Positions 16,789 through 26,598 are shown, numbered from the stretch's first letter. The stretch: 42,424 nucleotides of DNA from Klebsiella pneumoniae (GCA_943330855.2 CALQJI020000043.1:1-42424); one strand, 5' to 3'. Notes: generated by a model from the sequence alone, not told the origin. Program-made: numbers and translations.

Positions 16789-18425
16789 TTTTGTGGCAGC
16801 AGTAGCCAGCGCAGGCGCAGGAAGGCGATGATCAGGAATAGGCCGGACGCGCCGAGCGACATCACCGCGTGGCGTTGCCAGAGAATTCCCAAATCATCGA
16901 ACACGCCGCGGGTGAGCACTTGCAACGCGGACGCAAACGGGTTCAGCACGAGAATCATCTCCCGCAGTCGCACCGAGAGCTGGTCCGCCGTCAGCAGCGG
17001 TAGCAGCGTGACGATGGCCGCGAGAAACGTGATTGCGTAAGCCAGCGCAGTCGCGACGGGCGTGCGCGGAGCCAGCGCCGACGCGAACAGGCCGGCCGTC
17101 AGTGCGAAGACGATGGTGGCACCGATCACGGCCCAAGCATCAAGGATCTCGCGCATGGTATTGATCTCGAGGTAGTGAATGGCGAACCAGCCCGGCAGCG
17201 TGCCGAGGATGAGGAACACCACGAAGAGTAGCGCCACGCCCAGCTTGCCGGTGAGGAACGACAGCGGTCCCAGCCGCGACATTCGCAGCAGCTCCAGGTT
17301 GCCGCGCTCGCGCTCCTGCGTGATCGCGCCGGCGGTGAGCGAGGGCACGATCAGCACTATCAGCCCGAGCTGAAACACCAGCGCCACGGAGCGGATCAGG
17401 TTGGGCGTCGGCCCCACGAGGTTGCCCACGACTCCGATCATCAACAGCATGGACAGCCCGAAGCACGCGGCGGCGATGCGGAAAATCCAGCGGCCTCCAC
17501 CAAAAGCCCGGCTGCGCAGCTCTTTCGCGAACATCGGGTTCAGCCAGTCCGGGATGCAGCCCTTACGCCGCTGCGGGTCCACTAGATAGAACGGGAAGCT
17601 CATTCGCCGCTGCGCCAGTTCGGCGGGGTCTTGAATCGTGGCACCGTGCCGCCGCGCGTCGCGCGGTCCGGCCCAATGCACGCGCCCGATGATGAAGGCC
17701 ACCATCACGACCGAGGCCACGCCGCAGAAGATCAGATACGTGCGCCACGCGCCCGCCGGCTCGAATGCCGGCAGTATCACCGAGGCCATCGCGCCGAGCG
17801 GGCTGAACGCACGCGCCTCGTGAATGAACTTCGCGGCCCACGGCTGTTGTTCGAGCAGGAACCACGGCACCCACGGGCCGGCGGTGAACAGCAGGAGCAG
17901 CAGGTAGGTGACGACCAGCGCCAGGTGCGAGTTGCGCGCCACCGAACTGACGGACAGGCCGAGCAATCCGAACATCACGCTGCTCGCCGCCGTGACCATG
18001 TAGATCGCCGCCGCCTCGCGGACAGACACGGCCCCGAGGAAGAAGCACGCCGCGAAGATCGGCACCGAGAGCAGCACGAACAGCAGCAGCACGACAATGG
18101 AGGAGAAGAGTTTTCCAGCGACGATGTCGCGCGGCCGCAGGAGCGTGGCGAAGAGTAGGTCGTAGGTGTTGTGCTCCTTCTCGGCGGTGATGGCCGTCGC
18201 CGCGAACGCGGGCGCGTAGAGGATCACCAGCAGCAGTTGTGCGACGCCGCAGACGAGCAGCAGTGAGCGCGATGCCCGGGCTGTCGCGGAGTAAATCCCC
18301 TCCTGCGGCCACATCCACCAGACGAGCGTCGCAAGCACGACGAGGTAGAGCGTGGCCAGTGCCAGCGCCAGCGGCGAACGCAGTGCGCTCTTCACCTCGC
18401 GGAGCAGGACGGGGTTACTCAGCAT
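16785..18425 (-). CDS. Double ABC-2-type permease
   Basis: A 546-residue integral membrane protein with two similar permease modules in one chain. Module one begins NPVLLREVKSALRSPLALAL and module two NPMFAKELRSRAFGGGRW. Each is followed by about six hydrophobic helices and an ITAEKEHNTYDLL or ITQERERGNLELL motif, the landmark of ABC-2 permeases. A fused pair would supply the whole transmembrane pore. It overlaps the upstream ATPase gene by 11 bp and the downstream HEAT gene by 4 bp, so these genes are translationally coupled. Substrate unknown. Confidence 0.88.
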   Translation of the reverse strand: MLSNPVLLREVKSALRSPLALALATLYLVVLATLVWWMWPQEGIYSATARASRSLLLVCGVAQLLLVILYAPAFAATAITAEKEHNTYDLLFATLLRPRDIVAGKLFSSIVVLLLFVLLSVPIFAACFFLGAVSVREAAAIYMVTAASSVMFGLLGLSVSSVARNSHLALVVTYLLLLLFTAGPWVPWFLLEQQPWAAKFIHEARAFSPLGAMASVILPAFEPAGAWRTYLIFCGVASVVMVAFIIGRVHWAGPRDARRHGATIQDPAELAQRRMSFPFYLVDPQRRKGCIPDWLNPMFAKELRSRAFGGGRWIFRIAAACFGLSMLLMIGVVGNLVGPTPNLIRSVALVFQLGLIVLIVPSLTAGAITQERERGNLELLRMSRLGPLSFLTGKLGVALLFVVFLILGTLPGWFAIHYLEINTMREILDAWAVIGATIVFALTAGLFASALAPRTPVATALAYAITFLAAIVTLLPLLTADQLSVRLREMILVLNPFASALQVLTRGVFDDLGILWQRHAVMSLGASGLFLIIAFLRLRWLLLPQK

Positions 18426-19377
18426 CGTCGCTCCTCCGTTTGCCGGCCTTGGCCTGCGTCGTGATCTTCATGTAGATGTGCTCCAAGTCCATCGGCACTT
18501 CGCGATACCACAACACGCCGATGCCTTGCTGGATTAGGAACGCCAGGAGCCCGGCGATCTCCGCATCTTCGCCTGCAAAAGACAGCCGTAGCATCCGCCC
18601 CACAGTCTCCGTCACCACGAGCTTGGGCGCGGGGAACTGCGCTGCGATCGCCGCGCCTGCACCAGCCGGGTCGTCCAGCACTTCGATCTCAATCAAACGC
18701 CGAAGCTCCACCTGTCGCAGCACCGCCTCCATCCGATCACACAGCAACAGACGCGACTGTTCGAGAATGCCGATGCGGTCGCAGATGGACGCGAGCTCAG
18801 GCAGGATGTGCGACGAGACCAGGACGGTCTTGCCGAGTTCCTTGAGGTGTTTTAGGAGCTGGCGCATCTCGATGCGCGCGCGCGGGTCGAGGCCGGACGT
18901 GGGTTCATCGAGGAAGAGCACTTTGGGATCGTGGATCAACGCGCGCGCGATGCCGACGCGCTGCTGCATTCCTCGCGACAGCGAGTCCACGAAGTAATCG
19001 CGCATCTCGTCCGTGCCAGTGACGTGCAGCACTTCGTCAATGCGCGACCGCCGAACAGCGCGCGGCATTCGATAGGCCGCGCCGAAGAAGTCCAGATATT
19101 CCCAGACGCGCATCCCGTGATAAACGCCGAAGATGTCCGGCATGTAGCCGACCACGCGCTTGGCCTCCTGCGGGTGGCGCACCACGTCCACGTCTGCCAC
19201 GCGCGCGCTTCCGCTGGTGGGGCGCAACAGACCCGAGAGGATGCGGATAGTCGTGCTCTTGCCCGCGCCGTTGGGTCCGATGTAGCCGAAGATTTCGCCC
19301 TCGCCGATGTCGAGGTTGAGATCGTCCAGCGCGAGGACATCGCCGTAGGATTTGGTCAGTGCTTCGGTGACAATCAT
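18415..19377 (-). CDS. ABC transporter ATPase (ABC-2 type)
   Basis: A 320-residue ATPase energising the neighbouring permease. Walker A is GPNGAGKST (about 34-42), the signature is LSRGMQQR, the ABC-2-type variant of LSGGQ, Walker B is VLFLDEPTSGLDPRAR, and the switch His lies in VLVSSHILPE. A C-terminal extension of about 90 residues follows, as in many GldA/NatA-like ATPases. I chose ATG 19377 because it gives the canonical N terminus and overlaps the previous stop as ATGA. The longer start at 19422 lies inside the upstream gene. Confidence 0.92.
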   Translation of the reverse strand: MIVTEALTKSYGDVLALDDLNLDIGEGEIFGYIGPNGAGKSTTIRILSGLLRPTSGSARVADVDVVRHPQEAKRVVGYMPDIFGVYHGMRVWEYLDFFGAAYRMPRAVRRSRIDEVLHVTGTDEMRDYFVDSLSRGMQQRVGIARALIHDPKVLFLDEPTSGLDPRARIEMRQLLKHLKELGKTVLVSSHILPELASICDRIGILEQSRLLLCDRMEAVLRQVELRRLIEIEVLDDPAGAGAAIAAQFPAPKLVVTETVGRMLRLSFAGEDAEIAGLLAFLIQQGIGVLWYREVPMDLEHIYMKITTQAKAGKRRSDDAE

Positions 19378-21788
19378 GGCGTGGTGCCCTTCAGTTCGAG
19401 GTCGAGGTCGCGAATCTGCCAAGTGTGGAGGTTCTGGTTGAAAGTGGTGCCCAGGCGCTTGCCCTCGGCAGTGTGGGCGACGTTGACCACAACGATGACA
19501 CTGCGCGCGCCCGCGCGGAGGAACCGCGCGGGGTCCGGCACGCGCGCGGGAAGGCCGCCGGGGATTTTCTCCATGCGCGCAACCAACTGCACCATGTCTC
19601 CCTGCAAATCGAAGTCACTGGCAGCCATGTAAATCTCCGGCTGAAATGCGGCGCCGCGAAACTCGAAGTGAACCGTCATCTCCCGCGCCTCCAGCGTCGG
19701 ACATCCCGGCGGCAGGCTGAACTCAACCGCGACCTGCCCCGGTCGGCCGCCGGCGAAGCAGCCTTCCGTCCGCTCAAACGAAAACGCGCCGAGGTTGCGG
19801 AGCTGCATCGGCATCACTCCTGGCGGCAGCAGCAGCGTCGGGCCGACGAACTCGATGCCGCCCTCGACCGCGAGCAGTCCCACAGCGCGCCGCGCAACCG
19901 GTGGCTCGATGGACGCCAGCGGAAACGCCGGCGCGTCGCTCCAACTGAACAGCACCGGCTGCGCCTCGCGCCCGCGCAGCAGCCGCTGGAAGCGCCGCTC
20001 GTCGTAGTTCATCTGTGGGTCAGCCGAATACACCGGCGTCGGAAAGAATGCTTCGCGCAGCCGCTCGCGATCCTGTTGGCGTGCGGAACGCAGCAGCTCG
20101 GTCGAGGCACTATGGGCGTTCACGCGCAACCCAGTCCGCTCGATCTGCGCGCCCGGGGCCACGTCCGCGAGCGGGACCATGAAGCGATTGAACTTCACGA
20201 ACGCCCCGGACAACACCGAGTCCGAGCGGTTCGAGACCACGACCGAGAACCCCTCCGCGCCGATCTGCACGCGCAGCACGGGGGCGCGCACCGTCGTCTG
20301 CGGCGCGCGACCGATCAACGTGCGGAGATCATCCGCGCGCACGGCGAGGTCGCTCAACGACAGCCGCGACTCGTAATCCATGCGCAGCAACTCCGGCGGC
20401 GTGAGCGCGCTTCGGCCCGGCGAGAGCGAGGCGGCATCCGTGGCCGTGTGCAGGTTGAACTTCTGTTCCGTCGGCGAGAACAAACCCAGCGCCGCCTGCA
20501 CGCGGCCCGTGTCTTCACCGCTGCGGGCAGTTGCCACAAAGACTTCGTTGAGGAACGGCTCCGGCGCGGACTTCCACCGAGCTGACGCCGTGACAGCGCC
20601 GATGCCAAGCACGAGCGCCAGCACCGATGCCACGGCCCAGCCACGCTCGGGCTTCGCGGTGAAACGAAACACCGTGAGCACAAGCAGCAGCGCACCACAG
20701 ACGGCTACGAGATACAGCATCACTCCGTGTCGCGAGAGCACCTTCATGCCCGCCAGGCTGGCCAGCACCCGTTCGACTTGCGGCGACCGAGATAACAGGC
20801 GATCCGCGTGATGCAGGAACTGCGGCGCGTTGCCCAGCAGGTCGCGCCAAAAATTCTTCGCCCCCGGCCACACGCTGAAGTCCTCGCTGCCCGCCTCGAA
20901 CGCCAGCATCGTCACGCGCCCCGCCCCAGCGGCCCGCGAGATAATCCACGGCCGCTCCTGCGTGCCGACTGTCACCTCGCCACGCTCCGGCACGAGCCGC
21001 GCGATACCCACGCCGTTCGTGAAGACAAATCCTCCCGCAACTTCCGGCAGAGTCTCGACCCGCTTCGTCGAGACGAACGTGCCGGGCAGCAGGTCCGCCA
21101 GCGCCGGGCTGATCCCCGGCATCGCCGACGGCAGCACGATGAGGTGACCGCCCAACTCCACGTAGTCGCGCAGCGAGTGCAGTTGCAGCGGCGACAGCTC
21201 GGTCTCCGACAGCCCGCCCAGCACGACCGCGTCGAACCCGCGCAAGTTCAACGGACGCCCCGGCAGATTCTTCGGAGCCGTCTGCGCGCGGGCGAAGACC
21301 CTTTTCTCCGTCCCAATGGTCATGTCGCGCAGCCCGCGATAGCCGCCGAAACTCGCGTCAGCGATCAGCATGAAGAACGCGTCCTCCGCAACCTGGCTGC
21401 CGATGGCCTCATTCTGACTCCACGTGTGCAAGCCGCCATCCGTGAGCTTCACGCTCACCACGCGGTCGAAGCGGGACTTGTCCGCCTGTCCCGGCCGGAC
21501 GTCTGGCAAAATGGGAAACTCAAACTGCCGGAAGGACTGCGCGGGCAGGATGACCGGCCGCGTGAATTGCACGCGCTGCCGGGTGAAAGCAGTCTCCATC
21601 TCCGCCACGAGCAGTCCGCTGCGCGCTGGGCCGGCGTTCTCGATGTCCACGACGAGCGGCGTCCAGTGACGGTTGCGGAACTGCCCGCTAAAGCCCGCCT
21701 GCGCGTTGCGGATGCGCGGCGCGTCCTGTTGCGCAAGCGCCTCGCACGCAAAAGCGAGCGCGAGGGCGAACACGAAAGGGCGGAGCAC
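19374..21788 (-). CDS. Large membrane protein with GATase-like region, first gene of ABC operon
   Basis: An 804-residue protein with a signal peptide (1-20), a beta-rich N-terminal region, then a class I glutamine-amidotransferase-like fold (about 183-300: FDAVVLGGLSETELSP, YVELGGHLIVLPS, GAGRVTMLAFEAGS). Two transmembrane helices follow at about 357-376 and 383-402, and then a long C-terminal domain. No catalytic cysteine elbow is apparent, so the GATase-like part is probably non-enzymatic. This resembles GldG-type or BatA-associated proteins of ABC-2 systems, but the order of domains differs. It is joined to the ATPase gene by an ATGA overlap. Role unknown; likely the periplasmic arm of the transporter. 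Confidence 0.78.
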   Translation of the reverse strand: MLRPFVFALALAFACEALAQQDAPRIRNAQAGFSGQFRNRHWTPLVVDIENAGPARSGLLVAEMETAFTRQRVQFTRPVILPAQSFRQFEFPILPDVRPGQADKSRFDRVVSVKLTDGGLHTWSQNEAIGSQVAEDAFFMLIADASFGGYRGLRDMTIGTEKRVFARAQTAPKNLPGRPLNLRGFDAVVLGGLSETELSPLQLHSLRDYVELGGHLIVLPSAMPGISPALADLLPGTFVSTKRVETLPEVAGGFVFTNGVGIARLVPERGEVTVGTQERPWIISRAAGAGRVTMLAFEAGSEDFSVWPGAKNFWRDLLGNAPQFLHHADRLLSRSPQVERVLASLAGMKVLSRHGVMLYLVAVCGALLLVLTVFRFTAKPERGWAVASVLALVLGIGAVTASARWKSAPEPFLNEVFVATARSGEDTGRVQAALGLFSPTEQKFNLHTATDAASLSPGRSALTPPELLRMDYESRLSLSDLAVRADDLRTLIGRAPQTTVRAPVLRVQIGAEGFSVVVSNRSDSVLSGAFVKFNRFMVPLADVAPGAQIERTGLRVNAHSASTELLRSARQQDRERLREAFFPTPVYSADPQMNYDERRFQRLLRGREAQPVLFSWSDAPAFPLASIEPPVARRAVGLLAVEGGIEFVGPTLLLPPGVMPMQLRNLGAFSFERTEGCFAGGRPGQVAVEFSLPPGCPTLEAREMTVHFEFRGAAFQPEIYMAASDFDLQGDMVQLVARMEKIPGGLPARVPDPARFLRAGARSVIVVVNVAHTAEGKRLGTTFNQNLHTWQIRDLDLELKGTTP

Positions 21789-21922
21789 ACGCGTGTTATA
21801 CAGGGCACCGTGAAATTGACAACGTGGTTCCCCATAAACTCTCGGCGCGGCTGCGACTCCGCGCCGGGCTCACAGGAAAAGTTTTTTGCCAACCACCCGC
21901 CGCGTCCGGCACCGTCGCACGG

Positions 21923-22687
21923 ATGAGTTTCACCGAGTTGACGGAGGCCTTCTTCGCGAAGTCCGCCGGCTGGGAAGCGGTCAAGGGCGCGCGCGCGCTG
22001 CTGGCCACTGGGAAAGTGCTGTCGTCGAACTGGACGCCGCCGCTGCTCAAGGGCGTCGTGCAGGAAGGCACTTCCTCTTATCGCGCGGGCTTGGTCATCA
22101 AGGGGCCGGTGGACATCGACAACCTCTGCACCTGCCGCGCCTCGCGCGCGTCCGGCATCATCTGCGCGCACTCGGTGGCGATTGGGCTGCATCACTTGCA
22201 ACGCGAGCGGCCCGCACCACGCGGCAGCGACACGGCCACGCCGTTGCCTGCGCGCCTCGGAGTAAGACCCGTCGCGCGCGAGCCGGAGCCGCAAGCAGGA
22301 CCGAAGCTGAAACGCGCTGCGAACGGAGAGCCGGTGGAAATCTCCGTCATCCTGCCGCCGACGTTTGCGGCGGGCATCGAGCGCGGGAAGGTGATGGCAA
22401 CCTTCGAGGGCAGGTGGAGCCGGGGCCGCTCGCCACTCAGCGCGTTGCCGATGAACCAACCGTTCGCCCTCTCGCCCGAGGACACACGCCTGCTCGACAA
22501 GGCCGAGGAACTAGCCGGCAAAGAAACGCCTGGTGGTCTCATGCTTTATCTCGTTGAGCTGACGCAACTGCTCGACGCGCTCGCCGGCCATCCGCGAGTC
22601 GCGCTCGGACGCGGCCAACCGCTCACCGTGAGCGCGACGCCGTGTCCGCGTCCTCGATGGCGACGAGCACGAGCAACCCGCGCCTGA
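21923..22687 (+). pseudogene. SWIM zinc-finger protein, truncated
   Basis: A 254-residue frame starting MSFTELTEAFFAKSAGWEAV. The SWIM zinc finger is seen as CTCRASRASGIICAHS: Cys69, Cys71, Cys81 and His83 (CxCx9CxH). In longer relatives this N-terminal part precedes a SNF2-type helicase; here the frame ends after [18 protein letters not shown] at 22687 with no helicase motifs. A neighbouring frame briefly resembles a continuation ([10 protein letters not shown]) and also stops. So this is either a frameshifted 5' remnant or a stand-alone SWIM protein. ATG 21923 fits the N terminus; earlier codons look non-coding. Confidence 0.6.
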
Positions 22688-22858
22688 TGTCGCCGCGCAC
22701 CTGCCCGGCGATGGTGACGCTGGCTTGTGAAACTCGCTGAATGATTGCGCGCATGATGCGTCGGAGCTCGCGAAGCCAGAGCCAGCCAGCGTCAAGCGGA
22801 TAAATTCTGGTCGCGGTTCGTCTGGCGGCGACGGTCCGGGAACGACGAATAGAAAACT

Positions 22859-23740
22859 ATGAAGGCCAACTCTGCCACTGCTCTGCGGCGCAAGCCCGCG
22901 CGTGGGTTCACCCTGATCGAACTGCTCGTCGTCATCGCCATCATAGCGATCTTGGCGGGGATGCTATTGCCGGCGCTTGCCAACGCAAAAAAGAAGGGTC
23001 AAGGATCAGTCTGCATCAACAACCAGAAACAGTGGGGCCTCGCTGTGCAGCTTTACTCGAGTGAAGGCGACGACAAGCTGCCTTACGCTTGGGGACAGGG
23101 GGCTTTGCCCAATACCGGACAGCCTTACTACAACGCCACCAGCGGCGGGTCGTTGATGTCTCCATTCCTAAGCGCGCCGCCACCTACGCCGACCCTCGTT
23201 GTCGGCTCGAATCCGGTCGGTTCTGGCGGCAACAGCAACTATGACTGTCCGGCTCAGGACCACACCAATCCCAACTACGTTCCGACTGTCGTGTTCACCG
23301 CCGGCAAGGTCAATTATGTGGCCAACCAGCGTTATCGCCTCAATCCGTATCTGGGCGGGCAGGGCCTGGGGCCGAGTCCGCCGGGCAATTCGTTTCCTGG
23401 CACCAAGATGACGGCGGTCAACAATCCCAAGGACAAGGTCTTCGCTTACGACACGGCGTCGATGACAAGAGCGAACACTGGCTGCATGGTTCACTACGCC
23501 TACAGTTCCACGCCGGGAACCTACAGCTCCCTTACGTCGTTCAGCGGAGGTGATCCCAGTGACCCCATCAACTACAGTTCGGGTTGGTATATGCCGAATA
23601 TCGGTGCCCCTCACGGTTTGAAAACAGGCATCGTCTTCTTGGATGGGTCGGTTGACTTGGTGCCCAAGACGAGCCCCATCACCTTCGGCGGCATTGTCTC
23701 AGGCACGGCCAACGACAATAGCTGGGATTTGAAGAAGTAA
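22859..23740 (+). CDS. Pseudopilin-like protein (type II secretion/DUF1559-like), copy 2
   Basis: A 293-residue prepilin-like protein with leader [16 protein letters not shown], the cleavage site [12 protein letters not shown] and the helix [20 protein letters not shown]. The -1 residue is the normal Gly. The C terminus carries [19 protein letters not shown], the H-x9-DG-like element. It is followed 103 bp later, on the same strand, by a paralogue of the anchored protein that accompanies copy 1. Start ATG 22859 is the only sensible one. Confidence 0.9.
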   Translation: MKANSATALRRKPARGFTLIELLVVIAIIAILAGMLLPALANAKKKGQGSVCINNQKQWGLAVQLYSSEGDDKLPYAWGQGALPNTGQPYYNATSGGSLMSPFLSAPPPTPTLVVGSNPVGSGGNSNYDCPAQDHTNPNYVPTVVFTAGKVNYVANQRYRLNPYLGGQGLGPSPPGNSFPGTKMTAVNNPKDKVFAYDTASMTRANTGCMVHYAYSSTPGTYSSLTSFSGGDPSDPINYSSGWYMPNIGAPHGLKTGIVFLDGSVDLVPKTSPITFGGIVSGTANDNSWDLKK

Positions 23741-23843
23741 TTTCGGAATGCGTATGCTGACGTTGATGCTTGCTGTGGCGCGTCGTGGGGGGATTGCTCC
23801 AGTTCATCACACGCCCAGTTGCGCACTTCCGAAGCTCTAACCT

Positions 23844-24467
23844 ATGGAAAAGAAAACGCTTATCATTGCTGTCGTTGCTGTCCTCGCCATCATCGGTGCC
23901 ACAGTGCGTCTGGTTACCTCAAATTCCGAGAGCACGTCGCGTGGCAATCCGAAGCCGTTCGAGCTGCTCGGCGCGTCAGCGGCGGAGGAGGTGGCCAAAT
24001 TGCTCAACGGAAATGGGAAGGTAGTCGTCGTGATGGAAACTCTCGAAGGGACGAAGAATCCGAACAACGAGGCGCAGGTCAAAGGCTTCAAGAGCGGTTT
24101 GGCCAAGAACAAGGGCGTGACGCTCAAGGAGGTCAAGGAGATCAAGCGCGACATGTCCGGTGATCCTCGGTTATGGCCTGAAGGGCAAGCTGCGCAAATC
24201 GTGAGTCTCGGGGAAGGCGCGGGAGCCTTGGTTTTGTTCTTTAATCTTCCGCAGACCCTCCCTCCGAAGGACATTGCGACGTTGAAGGGGAGCAAGGCGA
24301 AAATCCTTATGGTGGGCACGCAGTCACCGGTGGTGGATTCACTGGTGGCTGGCGGGGTCATCCAGGTGGCGATAGTCGGACGCACTCCGCCCAAGCCCGC
24401 ACCTGGCGGCACGGAAACGCCGGCCCAGTGGTTTGGCCGGGTTTACACGGTGTTGAAGGCGCAGTGA
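23844..24467 (+). CDS. Membrane-anchored protein of unknown function, paralogue 2
   Basis: A 207-residue protein: an N-terminal membrane segment (about 5-21, TLIIAVVAVLAIIGATV) and a soluble domain. Shared with paralogue 1 are NEAQVKGFKSGLAK, GDPRLWPEG, TQSPVV and PPKPAPGGTETPAQWFGRVY. It follows the pseudopilin gene in the same direction. Alternating strands such as KVVVVMETLE and ALVLFFNLP suggest an alpha/beta fold, possibly like periplasmic ligand-binding domains, which is only an impression. The gene ends 45 bp before a DUF1588-type fragment begins. Confidence 0.78.
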   Translation: MEKKTLIIAVVAVLAIIGATVRLVTSNSESTSRGNPKPFELLGASAAEEVAKLLNGNGKVVVVMETLEGTKNPNNEAQVKGFKSGLAKNKGVTLKEVKEIKRDMSGDPRLWPEGQAAQIVSLGEGAGALVLFFNLPQTLPPKDIATLKGSKAKILMVGTQSPVVDSLVAGGVIQVAIVGRTPPKPAPGGTETPAQWFGRVYTVLKAQ

Positions 24468-24511
24468 GGCTTGGTAGGCTCGCGGAGCATTCGGTGTTGC
24501 TTGCGTCGTGA

Positions 24512-25055
24512 CCCGTGAAACGCGGCGTCTGGGTTGCCGAACGGCTGCTGGGCATCCCCATTCCGCCGCCGCCCCCGGACATCCCCGCCGTCGAGCCCGA
24601 CATTCGCGGTGCGAAGACCTTGCGCGAACAACTCGCCCTCCACAGCAGCCAAGGCTCGTGCGCCGCCTGCCACGCGAAGTTCGACCCCTACGGCTTCGCA
24701 CTGGAGAGCTTCGATGTCACCGGGGCCTTCCGCAAAAAACTACCGCGTCCTAAACCCCGAACGCAAAATCGGCCCATGGTGGACCGACGGCCTCGCCGTG
24801 GATTGCAGCGGCAAAACGCCGACCGGCCAAGCCTTCACCGACATCCGCGAACTCCGTCAGAAGCTCGCCCAAAACCCCGCGCAACTCGCGCGTGGCGTCA
24901 CCCGACACCTCATCACGTATGCCACCGGCGCGCCCGTCACCCGTCTCGATCATCCCGCCATCGAGTCCATCGTGACCGCCGCCGCGAAGAACAATCACGG
25001 CCTCCCTTCCCTCATCCACGGCGTCGTGCAGAGTGACCTCTTCCGCTCGAAGTGA
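24512..25055 (+). pseudogene. DUF1588/DUF1585 C-terminal remnant with frameshift
   Basis: The plus strand encodes the tail of a planctomycete-type cytochrome-like protein. First comes RGVWVAERLLGIPIPPPPPD, then DIRGAKTLREQLALHSS and SCAACHAKFDPYGFALESFD (DUF1588, with a CxxC-H-like CAACH). After an A-run at 24734-24739 the frame shifts by one, and GPWWTDGLAVD, QLARGVTRHLITYATG and LPSLIHGVVQSDLFRSK (DUF1585) continue to the stop at 25055. Removing one A restores the frame (RKNYRVLNPE). The large 5' part is missing. The shift may be a sequencing error; the missing 5' end is not. Confidence 0.75.
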
Positions 25056-25089
25056 ACGAGAGGGAGTCGAGCGGCGTCCGAATTTCCGT

Positions 25090-26472
25090 ATGCGAATCTA
25101 CCCAGGCTGTGACGAGTTCCGTCGGCTCAATATGTCCCGTCGCGGCTTCGTCCACGCCGGAATGTTGGGCACGGCTGGCTTGACCCTGTCACATCTCCTT
25201 CGCGCCGAGGCCCAGGCGAAGTCCGGCTCCGCCAAACGCCAGAACTCCGTCATCATCCTCTACCAGCGCGGCGGCCCGCCCCAGCACGAGACCTGGGACC
25301 CGAAGCCGAACGCGCCCATCGAGTTTCGCGGCGAGTTCAACCCCATCTCGACGAGCGTCCCCGGCATTCACATCTGTGAACACCTGCCCTTGTGCGCGAA
25401 GGTCATGGACAAGTTCGCCATCCTCCGCAGCATCGCCCACCGCAAGGAGGACGGCGGCGTGGACCACTCCAACGGCGACCAAATCGTCTTCACCGGGAAG
25501 AAATACGGGCCGAACGAAAGCATCAACGCGCACCCCAGCATCGGGTCCATCGTGGCCAAGCAGCTTCAGCATCAGAACCCGTCGCTGCCGGCCTACGTGA
25601 TGATCCCGAAGATGATCCCTGGCACCGGCTCCGCCTACCTCGGCTCGAAGTGCCTGCCCTTCGAGACCGGCGTGGATCCGGCGAATCCCGGCCCCTTCGC
25701 CCTGCCGAACTTCACGCTCACCGAGGGCCTCACCGTCAACCGCCTCACCGACCGGCGCGGCCTCGTCGAGGGCCTCGACCGCGTGCGCCGCGACATGGAC
25801 GCCAACGGTGAGATCCAGGCCGTGGACGACTTCACGCGCCAGGCGTGGGACATCCTCGGCAGCGACGCCGCCCGCAAGGCCTTCGACCTCGATGCGGAAC
25901 CCGCTGCCCTCCGCAACCGCTACGGCTTCACCACCCAGTTCCGCAGCCGCGTCCGCGCCGGCGGCGACGCCCCCGGCTGGACGCAGCGCGTGCTGCTCGC
26001 CCGGCGACTCGTCGAAGCCGGCGTGCGCCTCGTCACCGTGGACCTCCGCTGGTGGGACACCCACGAGGACAACTTCTGGTCCATGAAGGAATGCTTCCTG
26101 CCGCGCTTCGACCAGTGCTACTCCGCGCTCATCGAAGACCTGCACCAACGCGGGATGCTCGACACCACGATGGTCCTGGCCTGGGGCGAGCACGGCCGCA
26201 CCCCGCGCATCAATGCGGCGGCCGGTCGCGACCACTGGGGCAACCTCATGTCCATCGCAATGGCCGGCGGCGGCATCAAGGGCGGGCGCGTCATCGGTGC
26301 CTCCGACGCGAAGGGCGCGGAACCCGTTGACGCGATGAAGATCCCCCACGACGTCCTCGCCACCCTCTACCGCCACCTCGGCGTGGACACGACCACGGAC
26401 TACTTCGACCACCAAGGCCGCCCGTTCCCCGTGCTCTCCCACGGCAAGCCGATTGACGAGCTGTTCGTCTGA
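25090..26472 (+). CDS. DUF1501 family protein, Tat-exported
   Basis: A 460-residue DUF1501 protein. A twin-arginine-like leader MSRRGFVHAGMLGTAGLTLS begins at residue 15. Family landmarks follow: VIILYQRGGPPQHETWDPKP, FAILRSIAHRKEDGGVDHSN, LDTTMVLAWGEHGRTPRIN and GRDHWGNLMSIAMAGGGIKG. The region around WGEHGRTP and GRDHW resembles the alkaline-phosphatase/sulfatase-like superfamily, so a hydrolase-like fold is expected, but biochemical activity is unknown. In Planctomycetes and Verrucomicrobia it usually follows a cytochrome-like DUF1549/1553 gene. Here the upstream partner is a broken DUF1588/DUF1585 gene. ATG 25090 was chosen to give the leader; 25033 overlaps the upstream remnant. Confidence 0.88.
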   Translation: MRIYPGCDEFRRLNMSRRGFVHAGMLGTAGLTLSHLLRAEAQAKSGSAKRQNSVIILYQRGGPPQHETWDPKPNAPIEFRGEFNPISTSVPGIHICEHLPLCAKVMDKFAILRSIAHRKEDGGVDHSNGDQIVFTGKKYGPNESINAHPSIGSIVAKQLQHQNPSLPAYVMIPKMIPGTGSAYLGSKCLPFETGVDPANPGPFALPNFTLTEGLTVNRLTDRRGLVEGLDRVRRDMDANGEIQAVDDFTRQAWDILGSDAARKAFDLDAEPAALRNRYGFTTQFRSRVRAGGDAPGWTQRVLLARRLVEAGVRLVTVDLRWWDTHEDNFWSMKECFLPRFDQCYSALIEDLHQRGMLDTTMVLAWGEHGRTPRINAAAGRDHWGNLMSIAMAGGGIKGGRVIGASDAKGAEPVDAMKIPHDVLATLYRHLGVDTTTDYFDHQGRPFPVLSHGKPIDELFV

Positions 26473-26598
26473 TCGTGGACATGATTGGTTGCGAACGCGT
26501 GTGCCAGTAGGAATCTCTCCCAGAACCCGACCGAACCGGCCTCAGGGTTCCGAAGCACGACGACAAATACCGTCCCCAACTGGGCCGGTATCTGGCGC

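Noticed and set aside
15910..17040. Plus-strand open frame of 376 codons
   Set aside because: Antisense to the HEAT and permease genes, which have clear motifs; its own composition is Arg/Gln/His-rich.
25189..26442. Minus-strand open frame of 417 codons
   Set aside because: Exact antisense of the DUF1501 gene; low-complexity Val/Glu/His/Gly composition.
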